A stretch of DNA of 64,000 nucleotides from Methylomusa anaerophila (GTDB lineage: Bacteria; Bacillota; Negativicutes; Sporomusales; Sporomusaceae). The translations under genes were made by a program, and so were the position numbers. The stretch is taken from positions 2,807,501-2,871,500 of the forward strand of contig NZ_AP018449.1 of assembly GCF_003966895.1 (NCBI RefSeq), in the 5' to 3' direction. This document shows, piece after piece, positions 34,905-44,548 of this stretch (the first letter of the stretch is position 1; every line of letters starts with the position of its first letter). The notes under the pieces are model-generated. The model was not told the origin of the DNA. It made no database searches and was given only the letters and a program-made list of their open reading frames with translations.

Positions 34905-36872
34905 AAAGCCATCTGTGGCTACCAAACTTACCAGGACCTTAAACAAATCGGTAAACAATTTAAAGACGGTTTCACTGCCAAAGACCTGAGCACAGGTACC
35001 GGTGTTAGCGTCAGCATCGGCAGCAGCCAAATGACCGCCGAACAAACAACCCACGCCGAAACCGTCAACCCGTCCAACATCAACGCCGGCGGCAACGTCA
35101 ACATCACCGCCACCGACGGGGATATCAACCTGATAGCGACAAACATCCATGCCATCGACGTCCTGCTCGACGCCAAGCAAAACCTCAACCTCGACGCCGC
35201 CCAAAACCAACAACAGATCGACGGCAAAACCAGCTCCTCCTCCTGGTCCTTGGGAGCATCCTTCGGCCTTGACGGCAACTTTACCGGCCTGACCGGCGGC
35301 TTCGGCTCCGGCCACGGCACGGAAAACGGCAACACGGTAACCCATACCGGCAGCGTCATCGACGCCGCCGGCACCGTAACCCTCAAATCCGGCAACGACA
35401 CCAACATTATCGGTTCCCAGGTCAAAGGCGACAAAGTTGTGGCCGACATCGGCGGCAACCTCAACCTCGCCAGCACGCAGGACAGTGATGACTACGCGGC
35501 GAACAATCAAAGCACCGGCATTGGTTTCGGCACCGGCAAGATCAGCGGTACAACGGGCTCCTTCAATACCGGCAAGACCAACTCCAACTATGACAGTGTC
35601 ACCGGTCAGGCAGGGATTTTTGCCGGGGCGGAAGGCTTTGATATTTATGTGGGGAAGAATACCGACCTGAAGGGTGCGGTCATTGCGAGTGATGCTACGC
35701 CGGATAAGAATAAGCTGAGTACCGATACACTGACTTACTCGGATATTCAAAATAAGGCAGAGTATAGCGCAAGCAGTGTTGGAGTTGGCTACGCTGCAGG
35801 CAAAGACGCCAATGGCAAAGATGTTGCCGATAAAGACAAAGGATTAATACCCAATATTGGGGTAACAGCCAGCGGAGAAGCCTCCAGTACCACAAAATCG
35901 GCTATTTCTCTGGGAACTATTGATATTCGCAGCAATCCCACCCAGGATATCTCTAATCTAAACCGCACACCGGAAGGCTCCATAAATGCGCTAGGTAAGA
36001 TTTTTGACAAACAGACTGTTAAAGAACAACAAGAATTGGCAAATTTATTTGGCCAAGAAGCATTTAAGGCTATTGGTAATCTTGGATTAACTGAAGGTAG
36101 TCCTGAAAAAGTGTTTCTTGATGCGTTTGCTGGCGGACTAATGGCTCAACTTGGCGGAGGAAGTTTTGCTTCTGGCGCTGCTGGTGCAGGATTTAATCAA
36201 CTTGTTCAGCTGGAATTAGCTAAGATTACAGATCCTGCATTACATCAATGGGCTAGTGCGGTTGTAGGTATCGCAGCCGCTAGTGTTGTTGGCGGTAATG
36301 CACAGACCGGAGCAAGTACGGCGGTTAGTGAGACAAGGAATAATTGGTTCTGGGGTGCACATGTACTTGCAAGGACAGCTGCAATTTCAGCATTTAGATA
36401 TTTATCTAGTACACCTGCAGGAAGGGCGGCACTTCAAAAATTAGAAATTTATTCAGAAGAAGCGTTGATTGCCAGTGAAGAAATGATGGCAAAAGTTGTG
36501 AATGAAGCGAATGCACTCATGACACGTTTTGGAATACCTGGGCGTGTTCAATCCCGTATTAACTTAATAACTGGAGATTTGGAGGCTGGATGGGAACATG
36601 TATTATCCAGACATTTTAATACTTCGGTTAATGCTTCTCAATTTACTGTAGCACCAGAGGAACTGCAAGGCATTCTTCAAAGTGAACAAGTCATTGGGAC
36701 TCCTATACTTAGAATAGTGTTAAGTGATCAAGGTCCTAGATTCTTACGAGAAGTAACCTTAGATAAAATAATAGGGATTGATAAATTTTCTAATCTACCG
36801 ACTTCAGTTATGACTGTATTAACCGATTTACAAGGTAATTTGGTAACAGCTACACCGGGAGTGATAAAATGA
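34905..36872 (+). pseudogene. Orphan cdiA-CT cassette 1 (FHA end plus EndoU-like toxin)
   Basis: The frame is open from the REP hairpin (QTYQDLKQIGKQFKDGFTAK, upstream of an internal ATG at 35031) with no start codon or ribosome site at its head, as expected of an orphan cdiA-CT cassette. About 430 codons match the late FHA region of the main exoprotein. The pre-toxin ELAKITDPALHQWAS then leads into a new C-terminal domain with GWEHVLSRHFN, SQFTVAPEELQGILQ and SVMTVLTDLQGNLVTATPG, a pattern resembling EndoU/BECR-type RNase toxins. Activity is inferred. It may be silent until recombined onto the full-length gene. Its stop overlaps the next start (ATGA). Confidence 0.7.
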
Positions 36873-37231
36873 AGCTCATTGGAAGCCTAATAGAACAAAA
36901 CGCTAGGGCAATCATGGCTATTACGCATGATTCTTTGTTTAAGGGACATAACCCCAGGTTGTTTAATGTACTAAAAACTTTATTTCCAGAATTGAAAACT
37001 GTATATTTTCTTGCGCATACACCTGAACAAGGCGAAGACATTTATGTGCTTCTTGTTGATGCAACTCATGTCGTTTCAGTTGAATTAGACCGTTATGACG
37101 AAAATGTCGAACCTATAGTACGAATAAGATCGCTCAAAGAGTATAAGCGAAAGCTAAGTAAAACGAAACAAATTGAATTAGCCGTTGCTATGGATTTATC
37201 TCAAAAAGATTTATCATCAAGTTCGAGTTAG
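36869..37231 (+). CDS. Putative immunity protein of orphan cassette 1
   Basis: 120 residues, soluble. The ATG overlaps the stop of the orphan toxin (ATGA), so the two would be translationally coupled. The sequence (FPELKTVYFLAHTPEQGEDI, VVSVELDRYD) matches no family I can name with confidence, but position makes it the cognate immunity protein. Keeping it expressed would protect against sister cells carrying the same toxin. A strong palindromic terminator follows at 37287. Confidence 0.6.
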   Translation: MKLIGSLIEQNARAIMAITHDSLFKGHNPRLFNVLKTLFPELKTVYFLAHTPEQGEDIYVLLVDATHVVSVELDRYDENVEPIVRIRSLKEYKRKLSKTKQIELAVAMDLSQKDLSSSSS

Positions 37232-37286
37232 GCTGCAGTTAACAGTGTAAATAACGTTTTTGTTGGTTAATTAAATGTCATGAATA

Positions 37287-37317
37287 GAGGTCAGCGGACA
37301 TAAAATCCGCTGACCTC
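37287..37317. terminator. Palindromic terminator after immunity gene 1
   Basis: GAGGTCAGCGGA pairs with TCCGCTGACCTC around a CATAAAA loop. A very similar hairpin follows the next gene (37713-37750), and half of one survives at 42629-42650, so this element is a repeated feature of these cassettes. Confidence 0.7.
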
Positions 37318-37386
37318 AATGACTTATTGAATATTAAACAATACAAATCCATAAAAGGAAAATGATATTGAGATGGAGGTAATTAC

Positions 37387-37710
37387 GTGCTTATTTGGAG
37401 AGGATATGGGTTTACAGTTCCGTTGATTGTTTTATCCGTATGTTTGGTATTGCAATATTCTTTAGATGCGATGTTTTATAAAGGATATTATACTTTCAGT
37501 AAATGGCCAGTATCGGTTGCGTTGTTCATTGCTGCCATACCAGTCTGGTTTTTGGGGAAGAAAATCAACGAAAATGCTGAACGAATTTTACTTGACCCTA
37601 AAACAAACCAGGAGGTAAAAATAGTAAATACTCACAGCCTATTTTGGCTTCGAATGGAATATTGGGCACCTATTTTAGTAGTAATTGGTATAATAAATTT
37701 TGTGCATTAA
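37387..37710 (+). CDS. Small membrane protein of unknown function
   Basis: 107 residues with three likely membrane spans: LIVLSVCLVLQYSLDAMF, VALFIAAIPVWFLG and a C-terminal WAPILVVIGIINFVH. Between the last two is a short soluble loop (KKINENAERILLDPKTNQEV). GTG start with TGGAGG eight bases ahead. It is flanked by two copies of the cassette terminator hairpin, so it may be an immunity protein left from a lost toxin cassette (some immunity proteins are membrane-bound), but nothing in the sequence proves this. Confidence 0.55.
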   Translation: MLIWRGYGFTVPLIVLSVCLVLQYSLDAMFYKGYYTFSKWPVSVALFIAAIPVWFLGKKINENAERILLDPKTNQEVKIVNTHSLFWLRMEYWAPILVVIGIINFVH

Positions 37711-37712
37711 GA

Positions 37713-37750
37713 AGAGAGGTCAACGGACGTAAAAATCCGCTGACCTCTCT
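37713..37750. terminator. Palindromic terminator after the small membrane protein
   Basis: AGAGAGGTCAACGGA pairs with TCCGCTGACCTCTCT around CGTAAAAA; T and C residues follow. It is the second copy of the cassette terminator. Confidence 0.7.
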
Positions 37751-37834
37751 CTTTCTCTCAGGTGTCGTCTGGTGAACAAACAACAACTGGATAATATTAC
37801 CTATTGATAATCCCTGAAAATTAAATCTGGTGAA

Positions 37835-38002
37835 TCAGAAGGACTTAGACTCATTACTGCCACAAAACGGACAACTATCTCCATAGCCATTACCGGAGCA
37901 GTTGCCACAATACGTACTACCACAATCCTTACATTTCATCAATGCTCCAAAACAAGGTGCATCTGAACTACAATTTGGACATTTCCTCACGTTATCATAC
38001 AT
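37835..38002 (-). CDS. 55-residue zinc-ribbon protein
   Basis: A short minus-strand gene with GGAGG before its ATG. Four CxxC pairs (CPNC, CKDC, CGNC, CPFC) in 55 residues indicate a double zinc ribbon; the rest is rich in S, G and D. Its target is unknown. It lies between toxin cassettes, antisense to them, and is too small and cysteine-regular to be chance. Proteins of this type often sit next to toxin or secretion genes, but no function is claimed here. Confidence 0.65.
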   Translation of the reverse strand: MYDNVRKCPNCSSDAPCFGALMKCKDCGSTYCGNCSGNGYGDSCPFCGSNESKSF

Positions 38003-38167
38003 CAATAAAACCTCCTTAAAAATAATAATTTTAATATATCACCTAGCGGTGATGACGAAAATGGAGTTTTCGTCGCAGAGGTTCTTTTCATGTAATTTAT
38101 CATAAATCCAGTAAAATCAATATCTCATTGAATCTGACCTTAAATAATAATCAAATATGCATCAGTT

Positions 38168-38202
38168 AATCATCAGAGTTAGTTTTGTGACCTCTGATGA
38201 TT
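38168..38202 (+). terminator. Intrinsic terminator in AT-rich gap
   Basis: AATCATCAGAG (38168-38178) pairs with CTCTGATGATT (38192-38202), followed by TTTTATT. No complete gene ends just before it on the plus strand. Confidence 0.6.
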
Positions 38203-38622
38203 TTTTATTAACGGGTACAATAAAATATATTACCGGTGAAAATCATCCAACAGAGATCACCCGATAAATTTATGACAAACATCTGTCACATGTCACGTTT
38301 CACGGATAAAAAAATATTTTATAAAAATCACCAAAATGATGTTACACTTTCCCAGTTTTGTAATATTTAAATATTAAATTTAAAAAACGGAAAAACATAT
38401 ATTAATAGTTACACCAGCCGCCAATATATAAGGATTTTAAATAATCACAGTAGTTCCCAAAACATAAAAGGAACTAATAAAGTATCCAGTTCCTTCATAG
38501 TTCTCTTGTAGTTCCTCAGTTGTTCCACTTATTTTATAGAGAAACTTTGTCTTCAAAATTCATGGAACCACAAAATAATAATTATTTACGCACCACAATA
38601 CAAGCAGAGCCATATTTCATGA

Positions 38623-38649
38623 AGAGTCAGGGGACGGTTCCGTGACTCT
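38623..38649. repeat. REP-like GGGACGGTTC hairpin at start of orphan cassette 2
   Basis: AGAGTCA (38623-38629) and TGACTCT (38643-38649) flank GGGACGGTTC. Homology of the second orphan cassette to the exoprotein begins immediately to the right. Confidence 0.8.
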
Positions 38650-40474
38650 ATGAAATTAGCAACATAGTTGGCACCAACGATGTCGGTCTTACCGCCACCG
38701 ACGGCAACATCAACATCACCGCCGCCGATGAAACCGGCAGCGACGAACACTACCGCCAAGAAAAAATGTCAGGCCTCTTCAGCAGCGGCGGCCTCGGCTT
38801 CACCATCGGCAGCAAAAGCGAAAAAACCACCCTCGATCAACAAACCATGGAGCAAGCCGGCAGCACCATCGGCTCCATCGAAGGCAACGTCAACCTCATT
38901 GCCGGCAACCAAGTCAACAGCGCCGGGACTACAATTATCAGCGGCCAGGACACCAACATCAGCGGCAAAAACGTCACCATCGACAATACAGTAAACACCT
39001 ACGACAGCCAGTACAAATACGAATTCAAGCAAAGCGGCCTGAGTGTATCCTTAGGCGGCGGCGTAATCGATGCTGCCACGGGTGCTTATAACGACATCCA
39101 GCGCTCGGGTCAGGTACAGGATGACCGGCTTAAAACGCTGTATGAGTACAAAGCCGTTAAAGATCTTGAGAAACTGAAGGACTTCAAAGGCAACCTGACA
39201 AAAGGAGTGGGTGTCAACGTCAGCATTGGCAGCACAACAATCACATCCGAGCAAAACACCCATGTGGAAAGCGTCAACCCATCCAACATCAGCGCCGGCG
39301 GCAACGTCAACATCACCGCCACCGACGGGGATATCAACCTCAAGGGAACCAAGATTACCGCGACGGATGTCACCCTGGACGCCAAAAACGACATCAACCT
39401 GGACGCCGCCCAAAACCAACAACAGATCGACGGCAAAACCAGCTCCTCCTCCTGGTCCTTGGGAGCATCCTTCGGCCTTGACGGCAACTTTACCGGCCTG
39501 ACCGGCGGCTTCGGCTCCGGCCGCGGCACGGAAAACGGCAACACGGTAACCCATACCGGCAGCGTCATTGACGCCGCCGGCACCGTAACCCTCAAATCCG
39601 GCAACGACACCAACATTATTGGTTCACAAGTAAAAGGCGACAAAGTTGTGGCCAACATCGGCGGCAACCTCAACCTCGCCAGCCTGCAGGACAGCGACGA
39701 CTACACGGCGAACAATCAAAGTACTGGCATTGGTTTCGGCACCGGCAAGATCAGCGGTACAACCGGCTCCTTCAATACCGGCAAAACCAACTCCAACTAT
39801 GACAGTGTCACTGGTCAGGCAGGGATCTTCGCCGGGGCGGAAGGCTTTGATATTTATGTGGGGAAGAATACCGACCTGAAAGGCGCGGTGATTGCTAGTG
39901 AGGCGGAGGCAGTAAAGAATGCCCTCTCGACAGGTACGCTGACCTTCGCCAATATGGAGAACAGAGCAAAGTATTCGTCAAGCAGCATTGGTGTCAACTA
40001 CAACGCAGGTAAAGACGCCAATGGTAAGTCTGTAGCCAAAAAAGATCAGGGATTGACTCCTAACATTAGTGTTACAGCCAGTGGGGATGCCTCAAGTACA
40101 ACCCAATCAGCTATATCACCAGGAACTATCGAAGTTAGGAGCAATCCTAATCAGGATTTGAGCGGATTAAGTCGTGACCCGGAAGGAGCCGTCAATGCAT
40201 TAGGTAAGATCTTTGATAAAAAGACGGTCCAGGAGAAACAGGAATTAGCGCAAGTATTTGGTGAAGTAGCTTATCAAAAAATCGGGGATTTAGCAATACA
40301 AAATGGTTGGGTCCAGGGTGGTTCAGAAACTGCTGCGTTGCATGCTTTAGTTGGCGGCATAATGTCACAAATGGGCGGTGGTACTTTTGCTTCAGGAGCA
40401 GTTGGAGCAGGGGTTAGTGAAGCAGTACAAAGTGAACTATCAAAAATTACGGACCCTGCATTACGTCAGTGGGC
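38650..40474 (+). pseudogene. Orphan cdiA-CT cassette 2, 5' part (interrupted by an IS630 element)
   Basis: The frame opens right after the REP hairpin (SNIVGTNDVGLTATDGNINI) without a start site; an internal ATG at 38766 begins MSGLFSSGGLGFTIG. About 600 codons match late FHA modules of the main exoprotein almost word for word, up to ELSKITDPALRQWAS. There an IS630-type element splits the gene at a CTAG. Joining across the insertion restores the frame (RQWASAIVGAAAS). The cassette is headless and also carries an in-frame stop further on, so it cannot act as it stands. Confidence 0.8.
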
Positions 40475-40476
40475 TA

Positions 40477-41764
40477 GTGTATCGACACGTTGATATTTAT
40501 AGTAAACATCAACGAGGGGAAACGTAATATTACTGTTGTTGGATCTCAAATTTGGGATACAAAGATATAAGTTTTATTCTGGCATTATCCAGTCTAAAAT
40601 GCCAGTTAACTCTCGATACTTTCTGGTTGCGTTCATTTTTCCAGCACTGCAACTCTTCCTTTAAACGGGATATAGTATCAATCCTTCGGGAAAGGCACTG
40701 TCTGGTCATAACATTCAGCTCAATTTCTGCTATGTTAAGCCAGCTTCCATGTTTGGGTGTGTAATGCAGTTCTAAGCGTTTTATAATTCTTCGAGCTTCT
40801 TGCGGCGCAAAGACTTTATAAAGGGACGCTGGCCTATGTGTGTTCAGGTTGTCCATTACCAGAACGATTTTATCCATATCGGGATACATGACATCCACAA
40901 GATATTTGATTTCTTCCGCCCAGTCTGCAGCAGTACGCCGTTCGCGTACACTGACATGTCTTGTACCACTAAGAGGTTCCGTGAAGACAAATATACTGCA
41001 GGTTCCTTCCCTTACGTATTCCGAATCTATCTTTTGAGAAGCACCGGGACGCATTGGCAGCGGTTTTCGTTCATCTCCCAGAAGCTGGTAAGGTTTTTCA
41101 TCCATGCAGACAACGGGACGCATTGGATTATAGGGTGTTTCATATACCTCTAGAATGTCTTCCATGCAGGCTACGAATTCGGCGTTTTCTTTTGGTGGGA
41201 TACACCAGTACTCATTGAGGTGAGGCTGAAGTTCGTTTTTTTAAAGTGCGACGGATGGCTTCCCGGCTTACAGGTGTATCAAGCACAACTCGTGATTTTT
41301 CTTCGAGCAGACGGAGAGTCCAGCGCACATGTCCGTCCGGTGCAGGCCCACAGGCAAGTTCAATGATTTTTGCTTCTGCGCGTCCGTCTACAAGGCGTCT
41401 GGCCTGATCGGAATTTACATTTCTCTTCAACTTCACAATAGCAGGGATGCCACCGGAAGCATATGTTTTTAGTGTATTATGAACGGTTGCGATACAGACA
41501 CCATTGGATTTTGCACACTGTTCATGGGTCAGAACTTTGCCATGAGCTTCATCCAGATCAATGAGAATTTGACATCTAGAGCGAATAGTATGAGAGGTAT
41601 TTTTCTTTCGAAGGAGTGATTGTAACTCCTTTAATTCAGAATCCGTCAGGATAACAATATATTTTTTAGGTCTAGCCATAGTTTCACCGCCGTTTTCTTT
41701 TAGCGTAACATAAAGCGGGATTATAAGCTAGCACTCTTGTTTAAATATCAATATGTCACTACAC
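40477..41764 (-). mobile_element. IS630-family insertion sequence in orphan cassette 2
   Basis: 1288 bases with ends GTGTATCGACACGTTGATA and GTGTAGTGACATATTGATA (right end read in reverse complement), 19-20 of the first 24 bases shared. It sits in a CTAG with duplicated TA (40475-40476 and 41765-41766), the signature of IS630/Tc1-mariner insertion. The transposase is encoded on the minus strand. Excision would restore the orphan toxin frame exactly. Confidence 0.9.
40530..41679 (-). pseudogene. IS630 transposase, frame broken in a poly-A run
   Basis: The first part (41679-41212) has the N-terminal helix-turn-helix (HEQCAKSNGVCIATVHNTLK) and the second (41165-40530) the DDE catalytic part (MDEKPYQLL, VMDNLNTHRP, YTPKHGSWLNIAEIELN). 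The reading frames join at seven A residues (41236-41242). One A fewer gives the continuous frame NELQPHLNEYWCIPPKENAE, as in intact relatives. Either this copy carries a one-base insertion or transcriptional slippage restores the frame; a sequencing error is also possible. Confidence 0.85.
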
Positions 41765-41766
41765 TA

Positions 41767-42332
41767 GTGCTATTGTTGGTGCAGCAGCGTCTAGTACAGT
41801 TGGCGATGCGCAGACGGGTGCAAGTACGGCAGCTAGTGGAACAAAAAATAATGACGAGAATGTGCACGAAGTAACCATAAATGGAGTAACTTATCTAGCT
41901 GCAGGAATTTCTGTTATTTTAATTAACGGACAGAAAAGTTTAGTTGATGATACTGGTAAAGCGATAGCATGGTTTTCTGAGGCAGGAACATGGATAGCTA
42001 ATGAGGCAAGCAGTGCATAGAACGATTTTGTTCTCTGGGCAAAAAGGGGTTCTAATAATCTGGGGTATGATGAGAATGCTTCAGGGCCTCACACTACTTA
42101 TAAGCGAGATCCAGTTACAGGAGAGGTAACGAATTACAGAAGTTGGGATGAGGCAGACCCTCGTAATCCAAATCCATTTGAACCTGGAATAGGTTATGAC
42201 GGACAAGGAAAATCGCACTATAACAAAGAAACTGGTGAATGGGTAGATACACCTCATGTTCATGACCCGGATGCTCCTGGTGGGGTTAGAAAACCTAATC
42301 CTGAAGAGATTCCGGGGGGAGGAGATGAATAA
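41767..42332 (+). pseudogene. Orphan cdiA-CT cassette 2, 3' part (toxin-24-like domain with internal stop)
   Basis: Continues the interrupted frame as AIVGAAASSTVGDAQTGAST, then a short linker. A TAG at 42018-42020 breaks the frame, after which the same frame runs to a TAA at 42330. The last ~75 residues (GPHTTYKRDPVTGEVTNYRS, HYNKETGEWVDTPHVHDPD) resemble the polymorphic toxin type 24 domain as I remember it. Two independent lesions (IS and stop) show the cassette has decayed, while its immunity gene is intact. Confidence 0.7.
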
Positions 42333-42333
42333 T

Positions 42334-42618
42334 ATGAGTTTAAAATGGCTAGAAACTTGGTATAAAAATCATTGCGATGGTTCGTGGGAACATTTATATG
42401 GAATAAAAATTGATACATTAGATAATCCTGGATGGAGAATCCATATTAACTTGTTTGATACTGAGGTTGAAAATAAGGATTTCAAACCAGTAAAAATTGA
42501 ACGGACAGAGAGTGACTGGGTACATTGTACTGTTAAAAATTATATTTTTCAAGGAGCAGGAGGACCGGAAAATCTAGAAGAAATCTTAGAAGTTTTTAAG
42601 ATTTGGGTAACTCATTAG
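42334..42618 (+). CDS. Immunity protein of Imm53 type for orphan cassette 2
   Basis: 94 residues: SLKWLETWYKNHCDGSWEHL, GIKIDTLDNPGWRIHINL and an EEILEVFKIWV C-terminal helix, a pattern I associate with immunity family 53. It starts one base after the toxin stop, with GGAGG about ten bases before the ATG, so it belongs to the decayed toxin-24-like cassette. Being intact while its toxin is broken suggests selection for protection against neighbours, or simply recent decay of the toxin. Confidence 0.65.
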   Translation: MSLKWLETWYKNHCDGSWEHLYGIKIDTLDNPGWRIHINLFDTEVENKDFKPVKIERTESDWVHCTVKNYIFQGAGGPENLEEILEVFKIWVTH

Positions 42619-42628
42619 AACATAACAA

Positions 42629-42650
42629 AGAGGTCAGTGGACGTAAAAAT
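42629..42650 (+). repeat. Left half of cassette terminator, cut by IS3 insertion
   Basis: AAGAGGTCAGTGGACGTAAA followed by AAT matches the 5' arm and loop of the terminators at 37287 and 37713. The 3' arm (TCCGCTGACCTC) is replaced by the end of an IS3 element starting at 42651. Confidence 0.65.
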
Positions 42651-43085
42651 TGAAGTGCTCCCTGTCAAGTAGACAGTAGAAAAAATAAAAGCTCTATGAT
42701 GCCAACTTTGCGTAAAAGTTGGCATCACCTTTTTTATGCAGTTGTATGACTCCGATAGCGTCTGTACTCTAACGGTGTCATGCAATTGGAGTCGTTTTTG
42801 ATATCGGTGATTATTATAGTACTCTATATATTCACTGACCGCAGTTTCCAGCTCATCGTACGAACTGAACTTTTTGAGATAATACATCTCTGATTTCATC
42901 ATTCCCCAGAATGCTTCCATGGGACCGTTGTCTATGCATCTTGATACCCTAGACATACTTTGTGTCATTCCGGCATCAACAAGCTTTTTATGAAAGGCCT
43001 TACTTGTATATTGAAATCCCCTGTCACTATGAAAGAGGGGAGTTGCATCAGGATATTCTTTATGAGCTATGTCAAAGGTCTTAGT
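42651..43085 (-). pseudogene. IS3-family element fragment (transposase OrfB C-terminal part)
   Basis: On the minus strand the fragment encodes the end of an rve-type integrase: FHSDRGFQYTSKAFHKKLVD with SDRG, then SRVSRCIDNGPMEAFWGMMK with the catalytic glutamate (E in MEAFWG) and EYIEYYNNHRYQKRLQ. The left boundary TGAAGTGCTCCCTGTCAAGT looks like an IS3 terminal repeat. The 5' part of the element is missing; a REP-like hairpin begins right at the break (43086). It is a dead fragment. Confidence 0.8.
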
Positions 43086-43110
43086 GAGTCGGGGGACGGT
43101 TCGTTGACTC
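43086..43110. repeat. REP-like GGGACGGTTC hairpin at start of cassette remnant 3
   Basis: GAGTC (43086-43090) and GACTC (43106-43110) flank GGGACGGTTC. It truncates the IS3 fragment on its left and precedes a short exoprotein remnant on its right. Confidence 0.8.
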
Positions 43111-43223
43111 AAAGCCCTCTACGGCTACCAAACCTACCAGGATCTTAACCAAATCGGTAAACAATTTAAAGACGGTTTCACCGCCAAAGACCTGAGCAAA
43201 GGTATCGGTGTCAGCATCAGAGG
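43111..43223 (+). pseudogene. Tiny third cdiA-CT remnant
   Basis: About 37 codons (YQTYQDLNQIGKQFKDGFTA, then KDLSKGIGVS) match the first codons of orphan cassette 1, starting directly after a REP-like hairpin and ending at another (43224). It is the 5' stub of a further cassette, with everything downstream lost. Confidence 0.75.
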
Positions 43224-43252
43224 TAGAGTCGAGGGACGGTTCTGTGACTCTA
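43224..43252. repeat. REP-like GGGACGGTTC hairpin before a transposase fragment
   Basis: TAGAGTC (43224-43230) and GACTCTA (43246-43252) flank GGGACGGTTC, the longest arms of the set. A likely REP-associated transposase fragment follows directly. Confidence 0.8.
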
Positions 43253-43407
43253 TTCGCTATTGTCCCGGCAAAGAATATAATATCTGCCTCGGCGACTTAA
43301 AAACCCGAGGGAACGACAGTATGCGTCAAAAACTTATCAGCAAAGTGAAAAGAGAATCGAGTCTATCGATCCATCAAATTGCTAATTTTTTGGAAATATA
43401 TAAAATC
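43253..43407 (+). pseudogene. C-terminal fragment of a REP-associated (RAYT/Y1) transposase
   Basis: An open frame without start reads KEYNICLGDLKTRGNDSMRQ, then LISKVKRESSLSIHQIANFL. A helix-turn-helix-like tail of the form KVKRESSLSIxQIA is typical of REP-associated tyrosine transposase C termini. Its place immediately after a GGGACGGTTC hairpin supports the link between those hairpins and this enzyme family. The catalytic part is absent, and an IS630-type element has inserted just after it. Confidence 0.55.
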
Positions 43408-43409
43408 TA

Positions 43410-44548
43410 AAAAAGATTTACATTAGGGACTATTTTCTTTTGGTTAAATGTGGTATTTTTAAAATATACTTATTCTTTAACCAAAGGAGCAGGGTTACAC
43501 ATGGAATCCTTAGATAATCGTCTAATTGCAGTAAATCATGCAATGAAGAATTGTAAAAACCGACGCCTGTTTGAGCGCTACCAAACCATAAAACTTTACT
43601 TGGAAGGTTATGATGTTCCTCAGATCGCCAAAATCACCGGTCGTTGTTTGAAAACAGTCTACAATTTTCTCAACGCCTATCAGACCGGTGGCCTTAAGGC
43701 CCTTGCAATGAACTTCTCTCCCGGCAGACCCTCTTTTCTTACCAAGGAACAAAAACAAGAAATTCTTGATGTCCTGATCCATAAAAGACCCGAGGATGTA
43801 GGTTTTCCGGCAGAGATGAACTGGACAGGACCCATCCTTAGAGAATGGATAATTCGCACCTTTAATGTAGAATATTCTCGAAGTGGAACCAATGTATTAT
43901 TGCACGAACTGGGCTTTACCTGTACTCGTCCAACCTATACTCTTGCTCATGCTGACCCAATTCAACAAGAAGAATTCAAAAAAAATGGGAAACCCTGAGA
44001 GCCGATCTTTTGCATGACAAAGTTGATCGTATTTTGTTTCAGGATGAATCTATGATTCGGGATTATCAGGCTATCGCCCGTACTTGGTTTCCAAAAGGGC
44101 AGCAACGCATTATCCCAACTTACGGTAAGCATCAAGGTATTAAACTTTTAGGCACGCTTGACTATGAAAGCGGCGAAATCTTTGTAATCGAAAGTGACCG
44201 TTATGATGCCGAGGTCTTTTTGTCCTTTCTACAGCAGATCCTTTTGAAGTATCCAGGGGAAAGAATTGTAATCATTCTCGATAATGCCAGAATTCATCAT
44301 GCCAATCTCTTACAGCCATTCTTAAAGAGTAACAAGGATCGTCTTACCCTTGTTTTTTTGCCGCCTTACAGTCCCAATCTTAATCTAATTGAAGAATTCT
44401 GGGGCTGGCTCAAGCATTCTTGTATCTACAACGTTTTTTATCACTCAACCAATGAAATTCGCCAAAGGATTCAAAGGTTTGTCGCTCAAATCAATCAAAT
44501 GCCTTTAAAGGTCATTGATAGGTTGTGTTGTTCTTTGTAAATCTTTAA
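43410..44548 (+). mobile_element. Second IS630-family insertion sequence
   Basis: 1139 bases. Ends share AAAGATTTACA (left at about 43411, right in reverse complement near 44548). TA is duplicated at 43408-43409 and 44549-44550, and the joined flanks rebuild CTAG, the IS630 target. It is not closely related to the copy at 40477. It encodes one transposase on the plus strand. Confidence 0.85.
43501..44540 (+). pseudogene. IS630 transposase, two frames joined at a poly-A run
   Basis: ATG at 43501 with AAAGGAG upstream. The first part (to 43998) carries the helix-turn-helix (VPQIAKITGRCLKTVYNFL) and ends at TGA. The second frame (from about 43990) carries the DDE residues: FQDESMIRDYQA, ILDNARIHHA and PPYSPNLNLIEEFWGWLK. 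The frames meet at eight A residues near 43979-43986; two bases fewer or one more gives KKWETLRADLLHD. A slippery A-run is common in IS630 genes, so programmed frameshifting is possible and the element may be active. Confidence 0.8.

Larger units (their letters stand above)
38003..38649. other. AT-rich intergenic region before orphan cassette 2
   Basis: About 640 bases of AT-rich DNA with no credible gene. It contains a terminator-like hairpin at 38168-38202, several repeats of AGTTCC between 38450 and 38525, and a REP-like hairpin at the right end (38623-38649). Confidence 0.5.
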
